64,000 nt of DNA from Tipula vernalis (Eukaryota > Arthropoda > Insecta > Diptera > Tipulidae), in NCBI GenBank assembly GCA_958295665.1, contig OY282558.1, positions 49,483,389 through 49,547,388 of the forward strand, in the 5' to 3' direction. The stretch's first letter is position 1; each line of letters starts with the position of its first letter. This document shows, one piece after another, positions 1-12,402 of this stretch. A program made the translations under genes and the position numbers. Below the pieces are notes generated by a model. That model was given only the letters and a program-made list of their open reading frames with translations, was not told the origin of the DNA and did no database searches.

Positions 1-368
1 CAAGGTTGGTAGCCGGAAAATAATTGAGGTGTGGCCAACCGCGACTTTTTTTACGAATGGGAAATTTTGGAAAACTTATTAAGCAAATTGCTTACAAATT
101 CTGATAAAAATTTTTGCAAAATAAGTTTTCTGTTGAAATTTCTAAATTTTTACGGGATAATACTAAAAAAGCTGTATGTGTAAAAGCTTGTTATTTTAGA
201 AACGTAAGCAAATTTTCAAAGTTAAAAAATAAAATTTACACATCGAAAAATGTGTGCTACTTCGTGTACCTTAATGAGCTTTCATTATTAAGCTTTTGTC
301 TCTTAAAACAATGTTGAATGAATATTGAACTAAATATTTTGGTTAAAATCAAGAACAGGAACAGCTCA
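1..368. other. AT-rich intergenic sequence, nothing recognised
   Basis: No convincing coding frame, RNA gene or repeat was seen. It ends where the Helitron 5' terminus begins. Confidence 0.5.
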
Positions 369-872
369 TCATCACTACATAGTATAAAACAAAGCCGCTT
401 TCTCTGTCCCTATATCCCTATGTATGCTTAAATCTTTAAAACTACGCAACGGATTTTGATGCGGTTTTTTTTAATAGATAGAGTGATTGAAGAGGAAGGT
501 TTATATGTATAATAACATCCATTAAATAGTGGAGAAATACTGTTATTTTTGAGGTTTCTAATGTGATGTCGTAAATAATTACATTTTTTCCGCTTACATT
601 GCAAACGCAGGCTGAACCCTACGAGATTTATCAAAATAATGTACTAAGTATTGTACACATTGAAAAGGTCTACAGAAAACTCCGCGATGGTATATGTCTA
701 TCTCTTATGCATATTCCCACAATAACATTTTTTTGTCATTTACTTTTTACGCATCAAAATCCGTTGCGTAGTTTTAAATATCTAAGCATACATAGGGATA
801 TAGGGACAGAGAAAGCGACTTTGTTTTATACTATGTAGTGAGACAGCGAAAGCGACTGTATGTAGTGATGAT
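369..872. repeat. Inverted repeat of the Helitron 5' terminus
   Basis: About 95 bases at 372-467 (CACTACATAGTATAAAAC through the GCAACGGATTTTGATGCG block) reappear in reverse complement at about 745-840. A further shorter reverse-complement copy of the terminus (TCACTACATACAGTCGC type) follows to about 872. The intervening 280 bases are unrelated between the arms. This could be a fold-back Helitron derivative or a rearranged 5' end. Confidence 0.8.
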
Positions 873-1183
873 TTAAAAATTGCGGGACATAGCGTTTCTC
901 TTTTGTTGTTGATGATTGTTGATTATCTTTTGTTTTTAGTCGCACGAATTTAATTAAAATCGTAGTTTAAGTTGAGGTATTTCAGTTAAAAAAAAGAACT
1001 GAATAGAATAGGTAGCTTTTGTTTTTTATGATTATTGATTATCATTTGTTTCTAAATCATTTGTTTCTAAATGGTAAGTATTTAGATATTTTTTACTGCG
1101 GCACATACTTATAATATGTCAATTTGTGCATAGGTAATCATACATATAGAACTGAGTAAATTTTGTACAGAAATTATAAAGTC

Positions 1184-4100
1184 ATGTCTGGAAGACGTCG
1201 TCGTTCGAACATAGGTCGTACAGTGAATGCCAGAAGAGTACGTTCAGCAAGAAATGAAGAATCGTCAACGGAACGTGAGGCTCGCCTCAGTCAGGCTCGG
1301 GATAGATATAGAGCTGAGAGAGAGAGAGAATCTTCAGTAGAGCGTGAGGTTCGCCGCAGCCGGGATCGAGATAGGTATACGGTTCAGAGGGACAGAGAAT
1401 CATCAGTAGAGTGTGAGGCTCGACTCAGTCAGCTTCGGGATAGATATAGAGCTGAGAGAGAGAGAGAGAGAATCTTCAGTAGAGCGTGAGGTTTGCCGCA
1501 GCCGAGATAGGGATAGACATCGAATACAGAGAGCCAGAGAATCATCAGCACGAGTTACTAATTCATGGGTAAATAAAGAAAATTCTGCCATGAATTACGA
1601 TCCTTCGATTTCTTACAAGGACGATCGTATAGTATCAATAGGTACTATGTCAGTAGTGTGTGAACATTGCTTGGAATTGAAATTCAAGGACGAATCGAAA
1701 GGCATGTGTTGCTTACAAGGAAAAGTCAAATTAGAAGAAATTCTCCCTCCACCTGAACCACTTCACTCTCTTCTTACGGGTGATCATCAGAAATCCAAAC
1801 AATTCATGCGCAATATACGCCGTTATAATAACGCATTTCAAATGACCTCTTTTAAGAGTAAGCAAGTCGTTGAGCGTGGGTTCATGCCTACATTTAAAAT
1901 TCAAGGGCAAGTGTACCACTTAGATGGGAGCTTGCTACCACTTCGACCCGATGATCACAAATTTCTGCAAATATATTTTATTGCAGATCCAGATACACAA
2001 GCATCTACGCGGTGTTCAAGTGTTGCACAGCCAATTGATAGAGATTTGATTAGATCTCTCCAAGATATGTTACATTCTCATAATTGCTACATACAGTCTT
2101 TCAAAACTGCGATTGAAAGTGTTCCAGCAGATACTCCTGACTTTAATGTCGTAATCCATGCAAATAAAGTTCCTGTTGGAGAACACAGAGGACGATACAA
2201 TGCGCCTTCCACGAGTGAAGTAGCAGTGGTGATAGCTGGACAGCAATTTGACAAAAGAGATATTGTATTGCATAGTCGTGATGATAATTTGCAAAAAATT
2301 TCAGAGTTACACAGATCTTATGACAGCTTACAATATCCGTTGATGCTATGTCGTGGAGAAAATGGTTATGCCATTAATATTTCTCAAGTTGACCCAATCG
2401 GTGGTACACCTCTGCGTAAAACAGTGTCATGTATGAACTACTATTGCTACCGTATAATGACAAAACGTAACAATTTCAACACTTTGCTTAGATATGGAAT
2501 GTTAACAAACCAATACTTGGTAGATCAATATGCGAAAATTGAATCTGAGAGATTGGCCTACATCCGTAATAATCAAACTAAATTGAGAGCCGAAAATTAC
2601 GTTCATCTTCAGGATGCTTTACAGGCGAATGAACACCGCAACGGCATTGGGCAGTTGGTTATACTACCTTCATCATTCACAGGTGGACCTCGATATTTAC
2701 ACGAAAAATCGCAAGACGCCATGACTTACGTCAGAAATTACGGCAAACTTGATTTATTTATAACTGCAACATGTAACCCAAATTGGCCGGAAATCAAAGA
2801 AAATATTAACACCAATTTAACTCCACAAGACAGATACGATATAGTTAACAGAGTCTTCCATTTAAAAGTACAGAAACTCCTGCACCTCATTAACAAGTCT
2901 CATATATTCGGTCCGCCGCGCTGTCATATGTACACAATAGAATGGCAGAAACGTGGCTTGCCACATGTACACCGGCTGGTGTGGTTAGTGAACAAAATTA
3001 GACCAAACCAAATTGACAGGGTTATTTCAGCTGAATTACCGGATAAAGATGAAGATCCTATCCTGTACGAAATCGTAAAGAAACATATGGTACACGGCCC
3101 TTGCGGGACTTTAAACCCGAATTCGCCATGTATGCGAGATTCTAAATGCAGCAAAAAATTTCCGAAGTCGTTCCAAACTCAAACAAGTACTAGCGATGAC
3201 GGATATCCCAAATATCATCGACGATCGCCAGAACAGGGTGGGCAAAATGCTACCGTCCGAAACCATGAAATATTAAAACCGATGGATCGTTCCCTATAAT
3301 CCGCTCCTTTTGAAAATTTTTGATGCCCACATCAACGTAGAGTTGTGCAATTCAATAAAGTCAATCCAATATGTTACTAAGTACATTAATAAAGGCAGTG
3401 ATCAAGCCACTTTCAGCATACAATCACCAAATGAAGTGGAAAAATATCAGTCTGGACGTTACATCTGCAGCTCTGAAGCTGTATGGAGGATTTTATCATT
3501 CGAAGTGCACGACCGGGCTCCCACAATTGTCCACCTTGCAGTTCATTTAGAAAATGGACAAAGAGTATATTTCACTGAGAACAATATACAAGAAGTTGTT
3601 AATAACCCGCGGGATACAACATTGACAGCATTCTTCAAGTTATGTGCTCAAGATCATTTCGCGAAAACACTGACATATGACAGAGTTCTTACTATACATG
3701 GAACCAGAGTTCTAAAACTTTTCAACGGCGAAAACAAGGTACTGCGGTTGATGGTTTCCCCGGAGTAAAAAAAACGGATGCTCTTGGCAGAGTCTACGTG
3801 ATTCATCCCAACAACAGCGAATGCTTTTATCTGAGATGTTACTGCATATTGTAAAAGGCCCGACATCCTTTGCACACCTAAGAACTGTACAAGGTGTTGT
3901 TTACAATACTTATCAAGCAGCATGCAAAGCCATGGGGCTCTTGGAAGACGATTCTCACTGGGAAAACACATTATCAGAAGCAACTGTTTGTAGTTCAGCT
4001 ACATCATTAAGATATTTATTTTCCGTCATAGTAGCGTTTTGTCAAGTAACTGATTCTGTTAATCTATGGAATAAATTTCAAGAAAATATGGCCAGTGATA

Positions 4101-5705
4101 TTCTGATTCGGCGACGGCGAGAGTTAAACTCAGATGATGTACAATATGATCAAAACATATTTGACGAAGCATTATTTGAATTGAACAAAGTAGTGCAATT
4201 ACTTTCGGGTAAATCGATCAAGGATTTTGGGCTGCCGATGCCAGCTAATACTACTAACTCAGATTTAACTAACAGTGCCGAATACACAAGAGAAACATCA
4301 TACGATCAAACGAGACTTTTACAAAATATAGCTCAAGATGAGCCACGATTAAACATCGATCAGAAAAAAGTATTCACTGCATTACTATCAACAATTGATA
4401 ACAATGAAGGGAAATTGTTTTTCCCTGATGCCGCAGGAGGTACAGGAAAAACATTTTTAATCAATCTGCTTTTAAAAAAAGTGAGATCTACCAGAAAAAT
4501 TGCGTTAGCTGTTGCGTCATCCGGCATTGCCGCTACGCTTTTGGAAGGAGGCCGAACCGCACACTCTACATTCAAGCTCCCGCTGAAAATCGCCACATAT
4601 GATAATAACAGCGTCTGTAGTGTTTCTAAACAGAGCAATACAGGAAAATTGATGCGTGACTGCTCATTAATAGTCTGGGACGAAGCTACCAAGTCAAACA
4701 AGACGTCTGTGGAAGCACTGGATAGGACAATGCGCGATTTGCGCAACAAAAATTCACCTATGGGTGGATGTACAATTCTGTTCTCAGGAGATTTCCGTCA
4801 AATCCTACCAGTTGTGACTCGAGGAACACGTGCTGACGAAATAAATGCTTCCCTAAAAAGATCCAAGCTTTGGCCACATGTCAATAAATTAGAGCTTAAA
4901 ACTAATATAAGGGTTTCGTCATCTTCACGTGAGAACAGCCTATTTCCAGAGATGCTGCTAAAAGTTGGCAATGGAGAGTTAACACAAAGTGAGGGAAGGA
5001 TTAACCTAGAAAACCTGTGTTTTGATAGATAACATCCAAGAGTTAGTCAACAATGTCTATCCTGACATTGATAACATAAGTTATAAGACAATATCTTGGT
5101 TTAAAGAAAGAGCGATTCTGTCACCAACTAACGAACAAGTAGATAAGGTAAATAACTTGATTCTTTCAAAGATTGATGCGCCGACGAAAATATACTACTC
5201 GGTCGATACTGTTCTCGATTTGGAAGAAGCTGTTCATTTTCCTACAGAATTTCTAAACTCTTTGAACCCGTCTGAACTCCCTCCTCACAAAATGGTGTTG
5301 AAAGTAGGTTGTCCTGTTATTTTATTAAGAAACCTGAATCCACCTAAACTTTGCAATGGCACGCGTTTGCTGGTAAAATCACTGAAAACTTTCATAATAG
5401 AGTGCACAATACTCACAGGATGTGGTACCGGAGAAGATGTATTGATTCCCCGAATCCCTCTGATACCATCGGATTTACCCTTCCAATTTAAACGTTTACA
5501 GTTTCCGGTAAAGACATCTTTTGCAATGACCATTAATAAATCGCAGGGTCAAACCTTCAACGTTGCAGGCTTAGATTTGAGCGTGGACTGTTTTTCACAT
5601 GGCCAACTGTATGTCGCTCTTTCAAGAGTAACCTCTAGAGAAAACATGTTTGTATTGTATAATGACAAGAAAGCTGTGAACGTTGTATATAAAGACATTC
5701 TGTAA
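1184..5705 (+). pseudogene. Helitron Rep (HUH)-PIF1 helicase polyprotein, broken by about five frameshifts
   Basis: The protein would nick and join element ends (Rep) and unwind DNA (SF1 PIF1-like helicase) during rolling-circle transposition. The N-terminus is a charged Arg/Glu repeat of about 23 residues (1240-1550). It is followed by a Cys-containing segment (about 1650-1710) and the Helitron helicase-like N domain. The HUH nuclease motif GLPHVHRLVWL is at about 2955-2987, with the two His codons at 2964-2972. The YVTKYINKG tyrosine motif is near 3370-3400. The helicase shows Walker A GGTGKT (4436-4453), DEA (about 4680), GDFRQILPVV (about 4787), INKSQGQTF (about 5534) and YVALSRV (about 5608). 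The reading frame changes near 1455-1475 inside a (GA)n run, near 3270-3300, twice between 3745 and 3840, and near 5015-5035. It is therefore a dead copy, although the catalytic motifs themselves are preserved. Confidence 0.93.
1454..1473. repeat. (GA)n microsatellite in the Helitron gene
   Basis: A short GAGAGAGA run sits in the Arg/Glu-repeat coding region. The coding frame before and after it differs, so slippage here probably caused the first frameshift. Confidence 0.7.
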
Positions 5706-5974
5706 TATATTAATTGTTGTAAAAATAAAATAAATAGGTAAAAATGTAAAAAGTAAATAAGTAAAAATGTAGTGTATGAATTTAGATATTCCAAAGATAG
5801 AAGGAAGTCTTCATGGTATAGGGAAAGGGGAATTGTTTTACTCCAAATTTAACGAGTGCACGCCACGGGCAGTAATGAAACAATCAAAACTACTGGATCG
5901 ATTTTAATCATTTTTTCAGTGAGTGACATAGGCTATATATTTTATACCCGTGCGAAGCCGGAGCGGGCCGCTAG
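5706..5974 (+). other. Helitron 3' untranslated end and terminal hairpin
   Basis: Non-coding tail of the element, AT-rich. It ends in the CCCG...CGGG hairpin (about 5947-5967) and CTAG at 5971-5974. Confidence 0.75.
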
Positions 5975-6659
5975 TAATTAATAAAGCATAATGTATTATG
6001 TAAACTGCAAAGCTTTAAATAAGTTAGATAATTTAATAAGGCAAAGAAACTTTATTTGATTTTAATCGTGTTTATTAATTACAACCAAAATTTGATATCT
6101 AAATTCATCTGTATCCTGAAACCACAATCATCAAGATGTAAAGCTGAACATAAAAACATAAAATTGAGTGACATAACCTGGTCCTTACATTTTTATCTAA
6201 AGACCAGATTATGTCACTCAGCTTTATTTAAAGATTTTTTTTTAAGGAAAACTTCTAACTAAGCTTTCATCGAAACCATAAATATATAAAGTTAAATTTT
6301 CTGCTCTAAAAAATATCTGAGTCAGAAAAGCGTTGGCCTTTAATTAAAGCTTATCGATGACTATTTGCTCTAAAACGAATATAAAATGTTTTATGAGCTT
6401 AACCAATTTTCTCGAAATCTTGAACCAAAAATTCTAGAAATACAAAGAATGAAACACAAATAAAAAAATTGGGGTATGATCGATTTCATTGTGGGTACGA
6501 CCACGACCAAGAACCCTGAAATCCAAACATTCATGTAACAACCTTAATGAATTTGTTAAAATTTTGATCGATTTAAAGAAGCAGTGGCCGCAACACTATC
6601 CCGTTGGGCTCCGATCAAAAATTTAAAACCAGGTTTAAATGACTGCATTTTGTTAGGAC
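5975..6659. other. Intergenic, with one hairpin repeat
   Basis: No gene recognised. A 20-23 base inverted repeat lies at 6165-6184 / 6199-6221. Confidence 0.5.
6165..6221. repeat. Short inverted repeat (hairpin)
   Basis: The left arm TGAGTGACATAACCTGGTCC and the right arm (reverse complement CTGAGTGACATAATCTGGTC) differ at one position, with a spacer of about 14 bases. It could be the end of a small fold-back element or chance. Related AAGCTGA sequence flanks both sides. Confidence 0.6.
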
Positions 6660-7190
6660 TTAAGGAGAAAGTAGACCATTTGTAACAATGTGTGAAAAGC
6701 CAGTAATTTTAATGTTCGACGAAGTGTCTGTTAGACAAGATTTGGAGTATGGCAGAGTACATGACGGTATCAATGGGTTTTCACAAATTAATAAAACAAG
6801 ATTACCGACTATTGCTAAATTTGCTGTCACAGTTTTTTTATTTCGTAGTCTGGTAAAACAATTCAAATAAATTGGGCTCAACACAGTTCCGGTAGTTTGC
6901 GGATCAAGGTACGAATAACCGGAAATGTTACAAAATGCTTATTATTTGTAAGAACATCCTTTACAAGATTTTTACCGCAGTTGATCAAATCCAACAGGAA
7001 TACATTTATTAGTAGTAAACTGAAAACGCCTGATGGAATTGTTTCATGGAATATCTTAAAATAGTTATTTGAAGCGGAGAAATGGAGAACGACAAAATTA
7101 TGCCCAAAACTTACAACTCGTCATGTTTATCCAAATGGTTTTGAGAAAATGAAAGCCAAATTTTCAAATCATCCATCAACGTGAAGTGTA
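6660..7190 (+). pseudogene. P-element/THAP9-like transposase relic
   Basis: Seen: the 60-codon frame 6688-6870 contains ILMFDEVSVRQDLEY, then INGFSQINKTR and AKFAVTVFLFRSLVKQF. After frame changes, the same gene continues with TPDGIVSWNI (about 7030) and KLCPKLTTRHVYPNGFEKM (about 7095-7155). Known: this order is that of the central RNase H-like part of P-element/THAP9 transposases (a D-E-x-S block, the LFK region, then a TPDG...F block). Nothing resembling the THAP zinc finger or terminal repeats was found, so this is an internal remnant with several frameshifts. Inference: an old, immobile copy. A host-domesticated THAP9-type gene is unlikely because the frame is broken. Confidence 0.72.
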
Positions 7191-7199
7191 ACCCCTGTC

Positions 7200-7530
7200 T
7201 CTAGAAATAAATTTCTTTCGAATTTTAATCTTCAAATTGCGATTTTGACTGAAATTGTTAAAGGGCCATTAACATTCTTTGTTAGAGATTTGGACTCAAG
7301 TTCTGATAATACACCAAATAGCTAATTGAATTTGCCATCCATCGAGATGATAAGGTACCCCTGTTCCTAGCAATAAATGTGTTTCGAATTTTAAACTGCT
7401 GAACAAGCTCCATTTCTACTCATTGCTAGATGATTAAATCCCCCAACTAAATTTGTTTTAAATTTTAATCTTTAAATCGCAATTTTGACTGAAATTGGCA
7501 AAAGGTCATTAACGCCCTTTGCGATAGATG
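7200..7530. repeat. Degenerate direct repeat, about 240-base spacing
   Basis: The block TTTTAATCTTCAAATTGCGA then TTTTGACTGAAATTG (about 7222-7258) recurs as TTTTAATCTTTAAATCGCAA then TTTTGACTGAAATTG (about 7462-7497). Both are followed by a similar AAAGG.CATTAAC segment, and related sequence lies between and around them. No coding function seen. Confidence 0.6.
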
Positions 7531-10039
7531 GACTGCGGTTCTAATAATACACAGAACAGCTGAAGATATTCACCAGCCATCAACATAGAAAATTATTCCC
7601 TATCGCCAAAATTAAATGTATTCCATATTTTAGTCTTCCCATATTTGCGAATCGGTTTTTAAAGTGCTCTCCTAATGACTCAAAGAGTTTGATCTGAATA
7701 TCAAAAAAAATTGATCTAGATCAAATTTTTGTGTTCTATTGACGCAAAAAAAAATTTTTTTTTTGTTGTTATCTATACTACAATTCGGAAATCTCAATTA
7801 GATTTTTCATAATATTTCGATAAAACATGACATAATCGTATAAAAGATTTTCGTGAAAAAAAAGTTTCGTTTTTAGTGCAGTTTTAAATGAACCACAGCT
7901 TTGATTGTTTGCCTTATGTAAGAGATTGCAAAATGTTGTTCTTTCTGTGATTTTTCACATTTCTTAATAATTTATACTAAGGTGACTAAAATTTTAGTCC
8001 AAACTGAAATAGGAACAAAAGTTTAGTACAATAAAGCTCTACAAAATACTAAATATGTCTTGAAGATTTAGACAGCTTTAGTCGCTCGGTGTAAAAACAT
8101 TATTGGAAGCCTAATTACAACAATTATATCATTAACTTTTAAGAATAATGAAAGCTTAAAAGGAGTAATCTCGAGTTGTGACTAATATCAGGTTTGTTTG
8201 AACTTTAATTGAATTCTAAAAAGCTTAAAAGCTGAAATTGTGATTTTACTCATAAACCAAAGCTTATAAAGTATTAGGTTTTGATTGATATTTCGGATTT
8301 TTTGTTCAACATAAGCTGCAAATATTCACCATATAAGAGCTTTCAAATATAATGTTATATATTTGATCAAAAACCTGTTTTTTTTTTGTTAAAGAACTTT
8401 TCAGATTATTTAATAACGATTTAAGTTTAATTATGAATTTGTAGAGATTTGAGCTTTCGTACAAACAAACTGAAATTAAGTTTTTACCGAAAGCTTTTAT
8501 TAGCTTATGATAATGGGAATAAAAATGATAATGGGAGTTTCACTAGGTGTGTCATACATTAAAGCGAAATATAAAATGTTTTGTAATGACATTTGGAGAG
8601 GGCGTTGAACGAACTACTCCTGTCCGTATATAGTAACAATGATACAAAAATTATGTAATGTAATACAAAGTTTAAATTTTGATGATTGAAATCGTGATCG
8701 TACACATTTTGCGATAACTTTTAACTTGTATACCTTTTTTGCTGCTGATTAATCTTAACGTCTATAGAAGAAGAAAAAGAAGAGATCTCTTCATTCATCA
8801 ATAAAATAAAAAACGCGAGATGATATAACATACATAAAAGAAAATTACCACTGATTTATGTCTTCGCTTTGTTTTGTGTTTTTTTTTGACAAAATCAGCC
8901 TCAAGTACATATATTATAGGGTTCTTTTGATTGTGTTTTTTGTGTATGTAAAATGCCGCACTATCGGCGATCGCATTAAATTTAATCGTGTTTAATTTGT
9001 CATACAAAACCATTTACATGAATTACTTATACACGATGCAGGTAGATATAATTAATAAATTCTGCTGAAGTTATATTCAAACTATAATAATTTATTGCAG
9101 TCATGATATAAAAAAAGCATAAAAGTCAAAACGGAAATCGAACGAAATCGATAAATTTTCTAAAAGTGATAACAACATTCACCAGTCTATTAGATAGGAG
9201 ATATATATGCAAATTAATTAGATTATTTTTGTATTGTCATACAAATAAATAAAACGCGATAATCGTCCATCTGTTTACGATTATATAAGATAATTTTTGG
9301 TTTTCTTTTTTAACCATTTGAAAATTCACTGTTACATAACATTGGTATAGCATGAGTTTTATGAATATTATATTTGTAATGTAGTAATAAAAAATTTATT
9401 AATTCACCAAGGTGTGAATTTAGAAAAAAAAAAATTCGAACGGAAGTAATTCATTTAATGATCCATTCCCGCGTACACACTATACACCACATGCATAAAA
9501 AATTATGATTTATGGTATTAAATAATAATTTTTTGCGGCAGATATTTTGTAATTGATTTGTACTAGCCGCGGATAGATGTGCAATGAGTGTAACTTATGT
9601 ACGGTTTTTGTAATAGTTTTTCTGGTATTGTGTCGTACAATATGCGAATGCGAGAGTAATAAACTTTGTGGAAAATAGAGCCAGCCAGTAGTTTCATCCA
9701 ATAACATTGAAACAAATTTAACGCTCATGGTGTGCGCTGTGTGGCACGTATCGACGTCCTGTTGGAAGTTTACTAGTTTTCACATTTAATAAGGCTGCTG
9801 GCTTTCCTTTTCGCAAGATAGAATTATTTTCATCGTATAACTCTAGTTATGGTTTTCCAATTTTAGAAATAAAACAACGGACAAATAGGAAATTTAAGGC
9901 AGAAACGATTAGTTAAAAAATGTTTTTGTTATAATTGCTGGAAAAAACAAAAAATTTGCATTTGTTGGTGCTATATCTGATTAAAATTTTTATTCAGTTT
10001 CGGTACTCTTCATATTCCATACTCTTTGCTTTTAGCCAT
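7531..10039. other. AT-rich intergenic sequence, nothing recognised
   Basis: No protein family, RNA gene or structured repeat was recognised. Short homopolymers and AT-rich stretches only. Confidence 0.5.
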
Positions 10040-10437
10040 ATTTTACAAAACCACTTCAGTTTAACACAACGAATTTATTTATTTTACACCAAAAATCAAA
10101 ATAACACAATTTATTAAGAATAATTCCAAAATCGCTTTTTATAATTTTCACATAAATTTTACTGATCACTTGTAACTTTTATTTCGCACTGAAACACTTT
10201 CAAAGAACTTTCCAATTCACTTTTTAATTCTTATACATTCGCTTACCAAAAACTAATAATCCAATTCGACCCATTTTATATACACAAACCAAACTTCTAG
10301 AAATTTCGTGACTTTTCCAGTAAGAATAGTCTAGAAACATTTAGAACAGTTTTATCATGGAAAATTCCATTTTAGTACAGTAAAATATTGAGCTATTAAT
10401 TTAACTTATTCTATTACACACTAGGTGTCACCGTAAT
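10040..10437 (-). repeat. 3' LTR of the deleted gypsy element
   Basis: Homologous in reverse orientation to the solo LTR at 12655-13135, sharing the GGTGACACC start, the GGAATTTTCC block, the TATATAAAA box and the AATAAATAAATTCGTTG end. The outer boundary near 10040 is approximate because similarity fades there. Confidence 0.7.
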
Positions 10438-10519
10438 ACTACCCCTCACCTAAGCATGTTCATTCCGAACAGGACCCAAATCGCCTCCTCTGTACAAGGT
10501 CAAACCTGTCTAAAAGCAC

Positions 10520-12400
10520 CACCTTTGGTTTACCTCCTTGTCCTTTCCTAGTCCTGTAGGATGCCTTCCATACAGGTTGCAATTTTTACGATAAATCCTC
10601 TTTTTTTCGTTGCGGGTTGTGAAGCAATACCAATTGCTGTTCTTGTACTCTTCGCACAACCAGGTACTTCTTACCAAATATCTGCTTAAACTGATGTTCA
10701 TTGGTTCCCTCCACAATAGTTTCTGACTTCAATAGCGGCTCTTTGCAATGGCTGACTGTTAATCGCCTTACTGTCGCATCCATACCGTTGAATTTAAGTG
10801 GCAGCTCGATCTTATCACTAATTAATACTCCTCGCCTAAAATCCAATACGAAGCCATTCGCTTTCATGAATTCCATCCCCAAAATTACTTTGTCCACAAT
10901 CTTCGCGATCAGAACTTTGCGTGGGAAAAGAGTTTCACCGATTTGCCGTCAAGTCTCAAAATGATACACTACCTCCCATCAATAATTGATCCCATCACTT
11001 GATTGTTACGCTGCTTCCGCCTCGTGCTACACTCTTACAAGGATGTATGTTATAGAACAACCAGACGGCAAAGCCAGCTTCCGTTACTTCAAACTGACTT
11101 CCAACCTTTCCACTTTATACCGACTGTTGCCATTCGTTCATCTGATGCCTGCTTTCCTCTGGGTGCTCTTTCCACAGAAGTTGGTGATCCGTACCGTTTT
11201 CATCTTGCTTCGATGTGGCCCATCTTGTTACATACCCAACATCTCAATTCGCTGCATCTGGATCTTTATCCTGATCGTTCAACGATCGCCCTTGCAAAAG
11301 GTGGCGATCTTCTCCCTTCTTGTATTACTCTCCAACTTGTAACATTCCAGCATCTAAGCCTACCTCTTCCGATTGTCAGTACCATCCGCTCGATGTTCCC
11401 GTTGGTGTCTGAATTCATATGGCTCTTGAATAATGATGATCTGGTGATAGTCTGTACAGCCTCGATCATTAACGCAAAAGCAACGGTTTCTGCGAAGGTA
11501 GCTTTAGGTGACAACATCACCGCCTTGCGTGTCTCTGGATCTGGAATACCATCAGTTAATGCGTCAATTTAAAGGTTTTCCATGTAATCGGCCGACGTAC
11601 TGCTACGTGCTAAATGCACTAGTTGCTCGATTGCTGATGAAAATTCCTGTAGCGACTCTCCTCCCTTTTTGGTAGCGGCTTTTCAATTCCATACGATAGA
11701 TTTCTGATCCAGCGCTTTCATAATTTCGAGATAGCTGTTTTTCTGGAATGGTTTGTAAAGCCTCTGCTGCTTCGCATTTAAGGCCCACTATTAACGACGC
11801 GACACGATGTTCATCATTCCAACGGATTTGATTGGCTGCCGTTTCAAATTGAAATTTGAAAATGCCGAAAGTTATTGCTCCGTTGAATGTTGGTGGCTTT
11901 TGTCGGTTTGAATCTCTTGAGTCGCTATCCCACTTGCTTTGACATCAGTAAACTCTTTTTCGAGACGTTGAATCTTCATTTGTAATTTCTCTTCAACCTG
12001 TTGAACCTTCGTTTCCAACTTCTCTACCTCGGTAATTTCGCGTCTTATAATTTGGTCTTCAATTTCCTCTCCTTGTTGTTTCATTTCTTGGTTGTTCCAT
12101 TTGTTGCTTTATTCCTTGGTTTGACTGCTCAATTTTCTTCATTTGTCGTTCGTTTTAATGTTTCATTGCACCCATCTGTTCCATTATCTGGTTCATAGAA
12201 GCCATTAACTGCGGCAAATCCAAACTTCCAGAAGGTACTTGTGCTGGTTCGACCAATGTTTTTGTTTCAGCCCGTGTCTTCTGCTTTACTATCATCAGTG
12301 ACCAAACCCCGTTTCTCAAGTTCCTTTTTTAATTCTGGAACTCTTAATTCTGGGAGAATCATTTTCTTTGTCCTATTATTCACACCCACCGCTGTCACCA
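10520..12400 (-). pseudogene. gypsy gag and protease-region remnant
   Basis: Read on the minus strand from 12400. A coiled-coil-like Glu/Lys-rich stretch comes first (about 12084-11880, LETKVQQVEEKLQMKIQRLE). A gag core follows (about 11880-11560, FKFQFETAANQIRW, then VASLIVGLKCEAAEALQ) and then AVMLSPKATFAETVAFALM (about 11525-11465). After a broken zinc-knuckle region comes a protease-like segment, DKVILGMEFMKANGFVLDF (about 10894-10840). The frame is broken repeatedly. Gag would form the particle and protease would process it. No polymerase or integrase sequence remains between protease and the 3' end. Confidence 0.75.
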
Positions 12401-12402
12401 AT

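Larger units (their letters stand above)
369..5974 (+). mobile_element. Helitron (rolling-circle transposon), near full length but inactivated
   Basis: Seen: the 5' end has the A|TC context expected of Helitrons (TC at 369 or 372). It leads into TCACTACATAGTATAAAAC, a type of start I recognise from insect Helitrons. The 3' end reads ACCCGTGCGAAGCCGGAGC, then GGGCCGCTAG ending at 5974, followed by T. CCCG/CGGG can form a short hairpin just before the terminal CTAG. Between the ends lies a frame-broken Rep-helicase gene (1184-5705). Known: Helitrons insert between A and T, make no target duplication and end in CTRR after a hairpin. Odd: an inverted partial copy of the 5' terminus lies at 745-872, so the exact 5' limit is uncertain. 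The first 870 bases could instead be a separate fold-back derivative next to the element. Confidence 0.88.

Noticed and set aside
11003..11572. 189-codon plus-strand open frame
   Set aside because: It is antisense to the gypsy gag remnant, has no recognisable domain and follows from the composition of the opposite strand.
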